A stretch of DNA of 64,000 bases from contig NC_058167.1 of the NCBI RefSeq assembly GCF_020080835.1, forward strand, positions 11,803,403-11,867,402. Reading direction: 5' to 3'. The position numbers and the translations under genes are program-made. Of the stretch, positions 23,761 through 36,312 are shown piece after piece; position 1 is the first letter of the stretch; the number at the start of each line of letters is the position of its first letter. A model generated the notes under the pieces. The model was not told the origin of the DNA, searched no databases, and saw nothing but the letters and a program-made list of their open reading frames with translations. This DNA comes from Cotesia glomerata. Its lineage: Eukaryota > Arthropoda > Insecta > Hymenoptera > Braconidae.

Positions 23761-26359
23761 ATCAGATTTTTCTTAATTTACAATTGATTTAGTTAGTAAT
23801 TAAAGTAAAAATTGATGTCAGATAAGTTTATCAAAAGAATAAACAAAACGATTGCTATGTTAGAACTTAATTTTTTATTTTAAAATTCTCCAGAATTTCA
23901 TAACTTTAGATTTATTATTTTTGAACTTTGAAATTTATGATAACTAGATACAAAAAGATTCAATATAATAAATATAATAAGCAAGAATTGAAAAAAAAGA
24001 AATGCAGGCATTGTTTATTTAAGTATAAACTTTAACTCAGACTTTACAAAGACGATTCGTTAGCAGAGGATCAGCTTGAGAGCAACAATATAGGATTAAC
24101 GGCAATCAAGAGAAAACCTCCAGGCGGATGGTTTAAATGAGTCGAGAGGTTAAACAAAAGAAAAGATGGCATTAAAAGTAGAAACAAAAAAGATAAAGAG
24201 CGAATTGAGGAAAGATAAAGATAAAATGAAAGCCCGTGAAATATTTTCTCGTAAAGCTCGAGTAATATGATTGGAAAGCGCCCTGGAAGTAGTAGACATT
24301 GGAATGAGAGACTGAAATAAGACTAAAAGAAATCGGCGAGTAAAAAGAATACTCGGAAAGAGGAAAAATAGAATAGAAAAAATTTAATAAAAAATAAAAA
24401 AGCCAATCGCCGATAGCTTCAGTTAATTTTACTTGTACCGATTCTTTTTTAATTTTCTTTTTCATCAGAAAGGAAATATCCGCTGACGATAAATAATTAG
24501 TAATTAAAAGTATACTGCGATAAAATCTTTGTGATTTCTCTAATTTGTTTTTTCTTTTTTTTATTGAAATCTCTGTTTTTTCTGATGTTAATTTTTCTTT
24601 AAACATTTTTTTTTATTTTTTTCTAGAAATATAAACGCTAATTATTGTGTTTTATTAAACAATTATTGGTCTGGTAAAATAATTAAATTGAATACTAATT
24701 ACAGATAAGTTCCTTAGAGAAGTAAAAAAATTTATGATAATAAAATTAGCCGGCATTTTTGATTTTTTTATTTTGCTTAATTTATTAAATTATAAAAAAT
24801 ATTTTTAAAAAATTACACTTATAGTTTTTGAATTTTTTAGCAAATGAAAAAGTTATTTTTTAATTAATTAGTTATAATTTTTTAATGATGAAATCTTCAA
24901 AATTTTAGATATCAGCTAACTTTATTTTCATAAAAAATTTGTGTTTTAGAAATTAAAATCTTAGACTTAACTCACTTGTAGTGAGACGATTTAGCAATCA
25001 TGCGCCATCTATCGGAAAATTTAAATACTATATGTGGCTCAAAAAATATTTATGGACATATTAAGCTATATATATACTAATATGGTCTAAAATAGCCAAT
25101 TTTCATATCAGATTAATTTCAATATGGCAATTGGCGAAATAAAAAATGGAGAAAAAAAAACAAAATTTTATTTAAAAATCTATTTTTATTGAAATATTTG
25201 TTTACTTATGCTGTTGATTTAGCTCGTGAGTTTATTTTAAACTATAACTTTTTAAAAAAAAGCAAAGCTATTGTGTTTTTTCATGTGGAAAAAATTTTCC
25301 GAGTGTCTAGTCTACACCCAATGAGAAAATAAAAGGCCATAGAAAATTGACGAAGTATAGAGTAGCTTTTTTGGAAAACTGTCACGATTCTCACCGAGTG
25401 TGGAAACAATACACCCTCGATTTTGTGGATCCATTCAAGTGCCACAAGTGCCGTTCATCTAACGGCAATTCGCGGTTGAATGTAAATTTGAATCTACGTT
25501 AGCGACAATTGGAGGGCTCCAACACCTCCTGTGCCTCAAACCCTTCCGTGCAGTCACGTATATGCGGTATAGAAAATCATTCAATTCCATGAAAAATAAA
25601 CAACTAAGTTTTTATATGAAAAGAGAACGACCGGTGAAAGAAGAAACGGGAGAATGAAACATAACAAAGCTTGGAAAATCCAAAAGCGCTTCGAACGTTT
25701 ATTGTGCTAAATTCTTTCCGGGAAATGATCAATCTAAATTATCTGCCAATTTGTCGAGACCCTGACCAATAAATTCGATAATATTGATCATGCCAATATT
25801 GGTCAGCTTTTTGAAAAATTCCAAACGGCAATCAGATAATTGCGGTAAGTTGGTTAAGTTCAAAGGACATTAAGTTGGCTCGACTATCGTGGTCTAGCAG
25901 TCTCCGAAGCGAAGCTTTTGATTGGAGACACTGACTAATTGGCTCTGAGAAGCCAAAGTCAAAGTCAGTATGACGTTAATAATTGCGATCGCGGGCCAGG
26001 TATTTAATAACATGCCTAATATGATTAGAATAACTAGGCTAATACTAAGATTGATTATTATTATTATTTTGATGAGAGAAATTGCGATTTCCAAATAAAT
26101 CCAATTGGCACATACACAACACTAAGTTGATTATTTTGTAAGCTTGATCGGTTTAATCACAAATACCTTCTTGCTTATTACATTGGTCGTAATAAATAGT
26201 ATTAAATTAATCTTATAACTATCAATTGGTTCTCTGATGTATTAATGATTCACTTACTGTTACCTGTCTTTTAAAAAGTATAATTATTGAGAATTATATG
26301 ATCTCAATTATTAAAGAAAACCTTCAGCGAGGAATTAAAGCTTAAAAAATAATTTTCTA
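23761..26359. other. no supported gene
   Basis: 24160-24470 is purine-rich on the plus strand and produces a spurious 144-codon minus frame. 24740-24960 resembles the centre of the element at 11910-13075. 24985-25150 resembles 16990-17110. 25300-25900 is more balanced and apparently unique. Confidence 0.4.
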
Positions 26360-26580
26360 CACAGAAAAAACAATTTTCTTGAATCAAGTAAATAATTTTG
26401 ATGAACTTCACTTTCTTGATTTGAGTAGAAAAGTTCTTAAAGTGAGAAATTTTTCTTGGTTTAAGTAAATTTTATTTGATTCAAAAATTTATCATCTTGA
26501 TTCAAGATAATGAAACTTTTCAAAATTATTTTTTGGTTCAAGACTTTTTCTCTTGATTCAATTTAATTTTTTTTTCTGTG
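26360..26580. mobile_element. CACAGAAAAAA MITE, copy 1
   Basis: 221 bp. Starts CACAGAAAAAACAATTTTCT and ends TTTTTTTCTGTG. It has several TTGATTCAAG-like words in both orientations. TA precedes it; the right flank is TC. The copy at 58251-58471 has the same length. Confidence 0.78.
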
Positions 26581-27119
26581 TCACTATAAGGAATGTCGTA
26601 TAAAGTACCGGCGAATAATAAAGCTTAGTTGCAAGATATTTGTGATAAAATGAAAAATATCCTCTTTATGAAGGTTAGTAATAGGGTGAAATCATAAATC
26701 ATATAGATCTTGATACACTATCTTTCTTAGATTTTTATACATCTAAGAGATATACCTATACATTTATAGGTGTATTTTGCATTTCCAATGCCGAAAGAAC
26801 GTATTATAGCAGCTAGATAGGGTTTTGTGCCAAAAGCGCGTATGAAAAAAATTTATTTGCCATTGATCTTGAAATTATTCAAGATGTAATGATCTATAAA
26901 AAATTTTTTCTGATATACGTCTTTTAGAAAAAATTTTTTATAGGCTCAAAGGGATACTCATCCCTAACTACACTTTTTAAAAACTTTGAAGCTTAGCTCG
27001 ATCGTAGTAATTTTATAATAACTTTTTTTTTTTCAATTGCCACTCTTTTTTACTTTATATCGCAATTATTATCCATTTTTAATTGATTTTCACACTTTTT
27101 CACAATTACTTCTTAACTA
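26581..27119. other. no gene; diverged repeat piece
   Basis: 26585-26670 resembles the start of the tandem units at 40704 and 41306 (GGTACTGGCGGATAATAAAG-type word). The rest is unassigned. Confidence 0.4.
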
Positions 27120-27394
27120 CACGGAAAGAAAATTGTACGAAAAATTACAATGAAAATTGGTGGCGTCGCAAACTACTAGACTCTGTCTCTCTTTTATTAA
27201 AACATATAGTATGCGTCCTTATTCACTTGCTCTTACAGAAAAAAAATTTACTAAATAACATCGTAATTTTCAATAATTCAAATTGTATTCTGTAGACGGC
27301 AGCATCGTAAAAATCGAGATACTGAGTCCTGGATAAGTCTAGTCCTGGATTACGATGTTACTATAGTAATTTTTCATAGGATTTTTTTTCCTTG
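27120..27394. mobile_element. CACGGAAAGAAAATTG MITE
   Basis: 275 bp flanked by TA. Left end CACGGAAAGAAAATTGTACG, right end TCCTTG with inverted GTAATTTTTCATAGG. Its right end abuts the retroposon-like repeat at 27397. Confidence 0.65.
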
Positions 27395-27396
27395 TA

Positions 27397-28060
27397 GACT
27401 TTAAGAACATGTAGGACAGGTGAATATTTAAATTTTGAACAAGATACTGGAACGCTTTTTGATCAAGTAATTATTGAATACAAAATAATTAAACTTGACA
27501 GGAGTATGTAAATAACAGCCCTTCGTAAATTGATTCTTTTATTTTTAAATTTAATCATTGAAAAAAATAACAAAATTATAAATAAATAGGTAGTGTTCGC
27601 GCGTAAAACTGCCTTAACTCAGGACCCATCTCATATTAAAGTAAATAAACTTCACTAAAAAAACTAACTTTTGGCCGATATTCATATATATTTTAAATAT
27701 ATTTAAGATATATTCAAGATATATTTTAAAATACATAAAAAATACATAGTTAAAAATATAAAAAAAATACATTTTGAATACATCTAAAATATATTTGAAA
27801 TATATAAAATATATTTGAAAATCGGCCAAAAGTTAGTTATTGAAAATATATTTACTATACATAATTTATGTTTATTTATATATTTTTTATAAATTTTTAA
27901 AATATTTAAAATATATTTTTTATGTATTTCGACATATATTTTTTTTATATTTTTTTTTCATGGGGGTTGTCACTGGTCTAAACTGAAATAGCAACGTCAA
28001 ACTGTACTACATGTATTTATTATTAAGAAAAGTAACGAATGGCATCAATAATTTTTCATA
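27397..28060 (-). repeat. retroposon-like repeat, copy 1
   Basis: Matches 38750-39390 over several blocks, including AGTATGTAAATAACAGCCCT, TTCGCGCGTAAAACTGCCTT and a final block with CTGTACTACATG. By comparison with the other copy, whose TAAA-type tail is on the minus strand, this is the 3' region of a non-LTR retroposon in minus orientation that has lost its tail. Confidence 0.55.
27662..27838. mobile_element. short AT-rich TIR element (AACTAACTTTTGGCCGAT)
   Basis: 177 bp with perfect 18-bp inverted ends AACTAACTTTTGGCCGAT, inside the retroposon-like repeat. The interior is almost purely A and T. The other copy of the host repeat lacks it. Confidence 0.7.
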
Positions 28061-29164
28061 CCGATGTTTATCAATCGGTCGCATGTTCAACAAAAACTGC
28101 AAAAAATATATAAATAAAATGTAAGCGTGTAAAATATAATGTCACGCTATGTGATGGTGAAGTGTATGCATGAATTCTTTTTCGTTAGCGTATGCTCTAG
28201 TTACACTCGAGTGCATTTAAAAAATTGGCTATTCAGGTCGCAATAATAATCCAGGGTTGCTGATAATTGCTGATATCGGCGTAGTTATAAAAGAAAAGAA
28301 TGCTTGAGAATATTTTTTATTTTTATTTGCATTCGATTCCATTTTTATTTCACATTTTTCATGATATTCATGTATGTATACATAAGCGGGAATATTTTGT
28401 TCAGTCTTCTATTTTTATTTTCACAGCTACAATGCGGCTTTGTGATCACAGCCTCACTTTATCTTGGTTTTTATTTTTATTTTCATTTTAGTTATATCGT
28501 ACTGTTTCAGTTATTGATCCTTGCAACGGTGCCATTGTCTCACTCCACATTTATACAACACTTTTATCTCAATTGTCTAATATACACACACGCACAAGCT
28601 CACATTTTAAAACCGATGCCAAAAATATTGTTTTTATTCATTAAAAAAATGTGAGTTAAAAAAAATGAATTCACGTTAAAAAAGTTCAATTCAAATTAAA
28701 AAAAAAACAGTCTTAATAATTGATTAAACTATCTCTTACATTTTAATTATATTTATTTTTATTTTGTACCGAAACTTTTTTAGTAAGTGTCTACTTAAAA
28801 CACTGTTAATGAGTCGTGAATAAGTAACGCCGCCTGTTAATACCACGGAAGAGTGAACTCAATTTAACCCCGGTCGTCTTAAAAGTTCACTCATTATTTC
28901 GCTTTTTTACAGCCTATCTTCTTTGATCATAAATTATTTAAGACTATTATTTATTTTTTTTGTAAAGCGACGATAAGAATGAAATTAATACCTAAATAAG
29001 GAATATTTTTGATAAATAAAAAAACATTCAATTTAGTAATTAATTTTTCAAAATAACAAAAAAAAGAAATTATAGATAAAAATATGTTGTAGTGACAAAT
29101 AAGTTTATTAATTATAATAAATTGATTAGTTTTTCTCACAAAGTGAGCTAAGTTGCAATAACCA
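28061..29164. other. no supported gene
   Basis: AT-rich. Plus-strand frames at 28300-28654 are Phe/Ile-rich and overlap each other, typical of chance frames. Nothing recognised. Confidence 0.45.
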
Positions 29165-29610
29165 ATCAATTTTTATTAATTAATCTATTGTCATAACAAT
29201 ATTTGTTTGTTGTTAAAATAGAAATTATTCGTTACTATTACTTAGCTAATTTTGTTGTGATAACAGAATTGATTTTTTTCCTTAACAAAATAAATTTATT
29301 GGCATCACAAAATTAATTAAACAATAAAATTAGTTACACTAATTAATTAGTTTATGTTACCGCAACAGAATATTTTTTTTAAACCAATAAAATATTTTTA
29401 TCCTTTTGAAACAATTCTTTTTTACTTTAACAAGCCAATTTGTTATTCAGCTAAACTGTTTTGTTGAACTAACTAAAGGGTTCTGCTACAATATCAAAAC
29501 AGTTTTGTTATTACAATATATAAATTACTTATTACAACATAAGATTTGTTATTTCTAAGCTAACATGATAATTTATAACCAAAACTTGTCTCATATTGTC
29601 CTAAAAAAAT
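29165..29610 (-). repeat. dispersed AT-rich repeat, uninterrupted copy
   Basis: Matches 59010-60372 in opposite orientation through many blocks, including TGTTGAACTAACTAAAGGGT and CCTTTTGAAACAATTC. That second copy is interrupted by about 900 bp; this one is continuous. Confidence 0.7.
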
Positions 29611-29731
29611 TTTTAAGTGTTGGTAGAAAATCCAAAAAGATCAAACACGGAGAAAAAATATCATCAGAATAAGGATACGTATCGTTATTCGGATTATGCG
29701 TCGTATAATCATTTTTCTTAGAGATATTCTG

Positions 29732-29943
29732 CACTGATAGAAGAATTTCTTAGCATTTAAAAAAATTTTTTTGTATTTAAAAAATCACTTCTTAGTATTT
29801 AAAAAATATTTCTTAAATACTAAGAAATATTATAAATACTAAGAAATATTTCTTAAATACTAAGAAATATTTTTTAAATACTAAGAATGATTTCTTAAAT
29901 AAAAAGAAATCTTCTTACATGCTAAAAAATCCTTCTATCAGTG
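29732..29943. mobile_element. CACTGATAGAAG MITE
   Basis: 212 bp. Left CACTGATAGAAGAATTTCTT, right AAATCCTTCTATCAGTG. The interior is made of AAATACTAAGAAATATTTC words. The outer bases match the element at 9968-10548 but the interior differs. Confidence 0.78.
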
Positions 29944-30059
29944 TGTATAGCCAATAGTCAAAATAACGATCCGTATAATTATTTTAGGCATAATATTTAG
30001 TTGATTTAACTATACAGATTTTTAAATTAACAAAACAGTTGCCTGTTTTGACGAAACTA

Positions 30060-30291
30060 GGGTAAAAGTTTGCATTAGTGGTGGGGACTCCATTACTGAC
30101 ACTTTCTTTGATTTTGGTACTTATTCAATTAATAAAATCATTAATTTCAATAATGAATATATTATTTCTAATCTTTAAGACCTTAAGATCAAAAAAATTT
30201 TTAATTTTTATTCCAAGTAGAATATTGTTTCCTTGAAAGAAACAGTGCCACTAATAGGGGTTAAAGGTGCCACTAATGGGGTCTTTTACCT
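30060..30291. mobile_element. GGTAAAAG MITE
   Basis: 232 bp flanked by TA. Starts GGGTAAAAG and ends CTTTTACCT. Inner inverted block: GCATTAGTGG and its partner GTGCCACTAATGGGG. It shares outer bases with the hairpin at 45774-45913. Confidence 0.68.
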
Positions 30292-30433
30292 TACATATAT
30301 TTACCAGAGCTATTCTCTGTATGCTTAAGTGAAACAAATGAATCCTTAAATCAGAAAACCGGATTATTATTTTAAGGAAACGTAATTTGAGGATACGTTG
30401 GATAGTTATTTTAACAATATTTTTTTTTCCGTG

Positions 30434-31552
30434 TAAAAAAATTTGAGTAGATTAACCAATCGTTAATCGCAACATCTTATGATATCCATCCAAGAGCTCG
30501 AAACATTTTGAAATAATTGGAAATCCAATCGTTGGTGTTTGCTCGGCTGAGCATAACACACGAGTATACAATGGAATTCGTAAATGTAAGTGGTCGTAGA
30601 CAACGCAGAGTTCCAACGTAAAAGCATATAAGAGATAGACCAATATGTATGTATGTATATATGTATATACACATATAATTCGAGGGATACGAATGTATTT
30701 CATGGTCTGCATACCTTGTAACGAATGTTTGGTGCTTTGTGATTTATGCTTTGCTCTATGAAACTCCTACAGATGGGAACGAACCCACAGGCTAAAGGTA
30801 CAAATATAGAATAGAGAGGCGAGATATAGATAGACATAGAGATGAATAGAAAGAGATCATCAGTTAAAAGTGAGACGGAGCTCCTTCCTCTGAGCAAAGT
30901 CAGAGCTCCTGGAGCTTTCTGACTCAATGATACATATGTATAAGGTATAAGTATAAGTAAATAGATCTCGTTGGGGAAATTTGGACGTCAGCAAGGCCAG
31001 ATAGATAAGAGGGGGTGGATTGCGGCGTTGCAGAAATTTACCAAAGACAATGCTACCTCCATTCGATTGGGCTCTGTGCCGAGAAGTTAGAATAGAGAGT
31101 ACGTTTGTGCTGTCTGGTTCTGCTACTGGTGCTGGTACTGTTCTGCATTGTATATAGAAGTAGGGGCAGAGGGTAATCGAGAGGGTTAACCGTGTGTTAT
31201 GTTACCCCAGAGCACATGAGTGCATGCAGTTTCGTTTGATACCCGATAGCCCAGCGACCTCATTCACATTTCGATACACCCGTTACCGTAAGGCTTCAGA
31301 TTATACAGGTATGCACTTTTTTAGACTACAGTCTCGGGAATTGGAGTTTTATCGAAGTTTGTTTTTATTGATGATCGCGAAAGGTAAGAATTTTCTGCTT
31401 TGCTATTTGGTAGAGGAGTAATGATCAATGATTAATCACCCCGCATGAAAATACTATATATCGTTAATAATATATTATACAATATATTGCAAATAAGTGA
31501 TGAATATATGGCGGCGAAATTGTCTATATTGAAAAGTATTATTTTATTCTAT
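30434..31552. other. GC-richer unique sequence, no gene identified
   Basis: 30450-31430 has near-balanced composition and several short frames on both strands, none longer than 86 codons and none with a recognisable motif. It could be a conserved regulatory block or untranslated exon; nothing decides this. Confidence 0.35.
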
Positions 31553-32133
31553 AAATAATTTATATAAAAAGTTTAAAAAATAAAACATAATAGTTTTGTG
31601 AATTTTATTTGCTTTTTTTTTTATATTTTAATAGTTAGTAAAGCAATGTTTATAAAACGATCCATGTACTCTACAAACTTGTAATAATTTAATTTCAATC
31701 TTTTTTAGCCGTCGATTACTAATTAAAAACTAATTTTTAATCAACTTAAAAAAATAAATTCTGTAATTAGAATGAGTTTAAATATTTGTGACAAATTCTG
31801 TGCATGATATCACTCTTAATCAGAGCATTTGTTAGTAAAGTTTAAAATAACATTTTTTTTCAGTTTATTAACTTTTATTTCTTTTTTTTTTTTATACCCG
31901 CCCCGACCAGCAAAGCCTCGGCTTTGCAAAAGTCGGGCGGTACCCCCCTCACGCCCGGCAAAACTCCTTCCACGGGGTTACGTACTTTCGGCTGGAGAGC
32001 AAGAAAAATAGTATACAACCCATGACCAGAATATTGGATACCCTGACGTATGTGATATGATGGCCTCAGCTACGCCTCGGCCATCATATCCCATACGCCA
32101 GGAAATCTAACTTTCTGGCCTTGGGTTGTAATA
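31553..32133 (-). mobile_element. GC-hairpin repeat, copy 1 (partial)
   Basis: Matches 59239-59838 in opposite orientation. 31900-31990 is GC-rich (CCCGCCCCGACCAGCAAAGC, then CTTTCGGCTGGAGAGCAAGA). 32009-32133 is an imperfect hairpin with arms of about 58 bp starting ATAGTATACAACCCATGACC. It adjoins a truncated foldback MITE at 32136. No coding capacity. Confidence 0.7.
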
Positions 32134-32135
32134 TA

Positions 32136-32236
32136 CTATTTAAAGTGATAATAAATTTTGAACTAATTGTTTTTTTCGTACAAATGGAAGATTCTCTAAA
32201 ATGAAGTTAAACGATTTGCTAATTAGAACGTCGATT
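32136..32236. repeat. truncated foldback MITE
   Basis: Matches the right part of 6543-6790 (GTGATAATAAATTTTGAACT and TTTGCTAATTAGAAC). The left half is missing, replaced by the hairpin repeat. Confidence 0.65.
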
Positions 32237-32726
32237 TCTAACCGATCACGTGCTAATTTTGTTGCTTCTCTTCTGACCCAAAGCGGTTGAGATAGTGCTT
32301 TACTTTTAACACGTCAAAGTCAGGCAATTTTGTAATTTTTATTTTAATTCTATTTCTAGATGGTGATTTGATGATTAATCATAGAATTTAATTTGCAATT
32401 TGCTAGAGAGCTTGATTGCCAATCATCAAATCATCAATAAGTTACGACCGAAAATTTATCAATAGAGGTCGCAAAAATAATTTTCTAACATTTTTCCGCA
32501 TTGTCTCCATAGAGTGATCAATTAGCGATCTCTGAATGATCTCTCGTTGATATATGACTCATAATTGATCAGTCAGTAATCAATTATTGATCAATAATTG
32601 ATCAATCCATTTTTGTACGGGTTATTATGTTTAGTTGACATGGAAAAATAATTATTTTAGTATAATATGAGACAAGTTGTGGTAATTGTGTCTTTAAAAA
32701 ATATTCTTTTCATTACCTCTAATGTA
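32237..32726. other. no gene; dispersed fragments
   Basis: 32265-32345 resembles 43580-43660 (GTGCTTTA..AAGTCAGGCAATTTTGT). 32500-32620 has several ATTGATCA words. Confidence 0.35.
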
Positions 32727-32903
32727 CACAATAAAAAATTTTTATCATAGCTTCAAAAAATTTTTCGTTAGAAATTTTTATGTTAAATATTTAACACTTT
32801 TATTTAAAGATTCAAAACTTTATGTGTTAATTCTCTTAAATCAAGAAAAAAGGTGTTGAATAATTAACACAAATTTTTTTTTGATACAACATTTTTTACT
32901 GTT
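32727..32903. mobile_element. CACAATAAAAAATTTT MITE, diverged
   Basis: 177 bp preceded by TA, starting CACAATAAAAAATTTTT and ending CATTTTTTACTGTT. The interior has TTAAATATTTAACAC and GTGTTAATT words in both orientations. Confidence 0.55.
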
Positions 32904-34234
32904 TGTGATTGATTTCAGTATCTAATTTATAAAAAAATAGAATTTTAAATTATTCTATTTTATTTGTGGGTAGAATATATTTTTTTTTTCACTATAGTGT
33001 AAATTTGTAAAAAGTTTTGAGTGAATTATAGCATTTATGAGAAATACAAACTATATTACAGTCAAAATTAAAAAATAAAAATAAAATAATTTTTTCGAGC
33101 ATAAAATTATTATACTAAATTATCAATAATCATAATAATGTAAATAGCCGATTGGCGTTAGTGTATTAAATAAATAAAATTGTTGAAAATGAAAATTATT
33201 TTAAAATTTTTACTGATTTTTATTTTTTTCAAAAATTTCTTGAATTAAATTGAAGCGATCTCAAAAGAAGAGTGATATTTTTAAGATTTTTTTTTTAATA
33301 AGTATTTTCTTTTAATTGTAATTATTAAAAAGTTAGTAACAGAAAATAACATAATTAAAAGTATAACTTTGCGAACTTACAAGCAAGATTTTGAGATATC
33401 TTCAATTAAAACTTAAATCTTGAATTTATTTTTCTCTAGTCATTTTGTAACGTCGAGATTACCGAGACTAGTAGACGATGAAATAAACTTATAGTAAAGT
33501 CTTGGTCCGTTCGATTACTTCACTTCAAAAGTTTGTTTTTAAAACAAAAAAAAAGTAAAGTTGTAAACTTGTCATGCGGTCAATTATAAATTTTTTTTCG
33601 TTATTAATCTACATACTGTTTTCGTCGTATTCTTTGTAAGATAAAAAAAGTTTAAACTAGTTTGTTTGAGTACAAACATAATGGCCGCTGATGCCACAAA
33701 AAGAAAAAGTATTAAGCGAAGAAAAAGAGGGCAGTCTGATAAAAGTTCTGAGATTCTCAGAAGGTCAAAAAAATTATAAAGAAGATACAAAAATAAAAAA
33801 TATAAATAGAGACCTCAATGATATTCTTGGTAACAATAGCGTCACTGTATCTCTGATGCAGAGTCATCATTTAAATATTTTAATAAAACTTGAGGTCGCT
33901 TTCAAAAGATTTTCGTCACTTTTTTTTTACCTTTTCTTAATAGTGTATTCTCGGTATCATTTTGATCTTTTATTTAATATTTGTATTCTAATCAATCTTC
34001 AAAAAAATTTCTATTTTTAAGTAAAACTGCGCCATAGTCTTAGATTTGAACTCAGATTCATTAAAAAAAATTTTTTTTTAAAAACTTATTAACAATTTGA
34101 CAATTTTCTGATTAGTTTTGACCTCTATCCTCCATAATATTTTCAGATAAAAAAAAGCGCATCAAATTTCAGATTTCTTACTCGTGAAAATTGAAAAAAA
34201 ATATTTTTTTTGCCATAATTAATTTATTAAAGAA
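32904..34234. other. no supported gene
   Basis: AT-rich. A 109-codon plus frame at 33691-34020 is Lys/Asn/Phe-rich with no motif. Confidence 0.45.
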
Positions 34235-35280
34235 CTATGTGACTGTCGACTGTCACTATGTGACTGTCCTGACTTGTGAACTATAAAAAATTAAAATTTT
34301 CCTTAATTAAATAATGACTTTTGTTAAATTGCACTGTAATTTCTTAAATATTGACGTCTTTAAAGATATAAGCTCATCCCGATATTACTCTCATCAAGAG
34401 CTTTCATTTGAGTACCCACATGCATTTTGATATATTTTTCATACATACATATATACATATAATATATATAAATATATGAAAAATTGATGTGGGTACTCCA
34501 ATGAAAGGTCTCGATAAGTGTAACATCGGGATGAGCTTATATCTTTAAAAATGTCAATAATTAAGAAATTATATTGTTATTTTGTCAACTTATGATATTT
34601 TTAAAGATATAAGCTCATTCCGATGTTACACTCATCAAGAGCTTTCATTTGAGTACCCACTTGCATTTTTGATATATTTTTCATATATACATATATATAA
34701 TATATATAAATATATGAAAAATTGATGTGGGTACTCAAATGAAAGGTCTCGATGAGTGTAATGTCGGGATGAGCTTATATCTTTAAAAATGTCAATAATT
34801 TACAAGATATTTGTTAAATTGCACTGTACTTTCTTAACTATTGACGTTTTTAAAGATATAAGCTCATTCCGATGTTACACTCATCAAGAGCTTTCATTTG
34901 AGTACCCACATGCATTTTTATATATTTTTCATATATTCATATATATAAATATATAAAATATATGAAAAATTGATGTGGGTACTCAAATGGAAGGTCGCAA
35001 TGAGTGTAATGTCGGGGTGAGCTTATATCTTTAACAATGTCAATAGTTCACAAGATACAAGGTCATTACTTAATTATGTATCTAGAGATAGAGCATTTCC
35101 GAATGCAGCCTAAATACTTATTATAATAAATTGACTATCGGTGAGAATGAAATGAAACCTTGAAAAGGCATAAATTCAAGTCAAGACCTTTGCAATGACA
35201 CTGAACTTCACTTAAAAAACCGATTTTATCATATGACTATCCTGGAAACAAAATTTCCCTTATTCTCTTAATAATATAGA
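34235..35280 (-). mobile_element. Helitron-like element, copy 2 (three palindromic units)
   Basis: Minus-strand copy. TCTATATTATTAAGAG starts at 35280 after an A. It has three palindromic units (about 34350-34560, 34590-34800, 34840-35046). The 3' part has the hairpin core GTCACATAGTGAC, but the tail is rearranged: the hairpin half is repeated and the element appears to end ATAG instead of CTAG at 34235. Confidence 0.78.
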
Positions 35281-36312
35281 TTATTTTATGAAAATAACTC
35301 GTAGCTTAAATGAAATAGAAATGTATGTACTGAAGTATAGTCCAACATTGAAACATAAATGACTTTATGTTAATTAAATTTTCAATAATTAGAAGCACTT
35401 GGTTGTTTGACAAATTAGTGTCTTGCAAAAAACATTTTCAGCTTATCCTTGTTCTATAGCTCTTTCGAAAGACCAGCAAAAATTTCAATCACTAAAATTA
35501 GCACTGCGAGACAAGAAATGTTCTTTGATAGCGGAATTTTTTAGTAATTAACTTTAAATAAATGAAGTGCATTTAAACTTTGACAATTTGGATCCTTTGT
35601 TGCAGAATTTCTTGCAGATTGTATTTGATAGTATTTATTAATAAGGAATCTTTAATTAAACTTCAACTATGGATGAAAGTAATTAATTAAAATAGAATTT
35701 TTGTATGCAATGAAGAAATGAAATTTTTAATTAAACATAGAACGAAACAATGATGAATATTTATTTTACAAATAAAATTCAAATGACCTTTTCTTCATGG
35801 TAGGTTGGTTATCCACCAAAAATACGAGGGTACATATTGTATAGACCGAAGTAGTTGTCGGTAAGCTCCGAGGAAAATAAAAATGCGGAATATACGAGGA
35901 AGAGTGAAATAAAATAATTTAACGGTGACCCCGTAGAATAAGTTTAGCAACATTTTTCCGGTTAGACAGAGACAATGGGGACATGCGAGAATTCTAAATC
36001 CAGTGTTCTAGTGTAGTAGTTTCCTCCCTACGTATATTTCTCATGGACTTATCGAGCCGCTACAAATATACCGTCAGGACTGTCAACGTCCCAAACAATT
36101 TGTCGGATAATTCTCCAAGTCAAACACTAAATTCTCTCCTTTATTTTTCTTCATCACTATTTATTTATTTATTTAATTCACTTATACCGATAGTTTTCTG
36201 TTTTTACTAGAGAAAAACAGGAAAAAGTTGTGAGAAATGACAAAACTTTTGGTTTTTTTTATAAAAATTGAGATTTTCAAATTGACACGTTCATATTTTA
36301 CAAATAAAATGA
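35281..36312. other. apparently unique sequence, no gene seen
   Basis: 35780-36130 is more balanced in composition. No supported frame. Confidence 0.4.

Larger units (their letters stand above)
29646..30433. mobile_element. CACGGAGAAAAAATAT TIR element with two nested MITEs
   Basis: 788 bp. Starts CACGGAGAAAAAATATCATC and ends AATATTTTTTTTTCCGTG; the next inverted blocks are GGATACGTATC and its partner near 30390. TA follows the right end. Two smaller elements (29732-29943 and 30060-30291) sit inside it. Confidence 0.65.

Noticed and set aside
24172..24606. Longest open frame in the window (144 codons, minus strand)
   Set aside because: Lies in a purine-rich stretch that removes stops by composition. 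The product is Phe/Tyr/Ser/Lys-rich with no motif and no splice context.
30452..31421. Cluster of overlapping short frames on both strands
   Set aside because: Explained by a more GC-rich stretch having fewer stops; no family match and no consistent splice sites.
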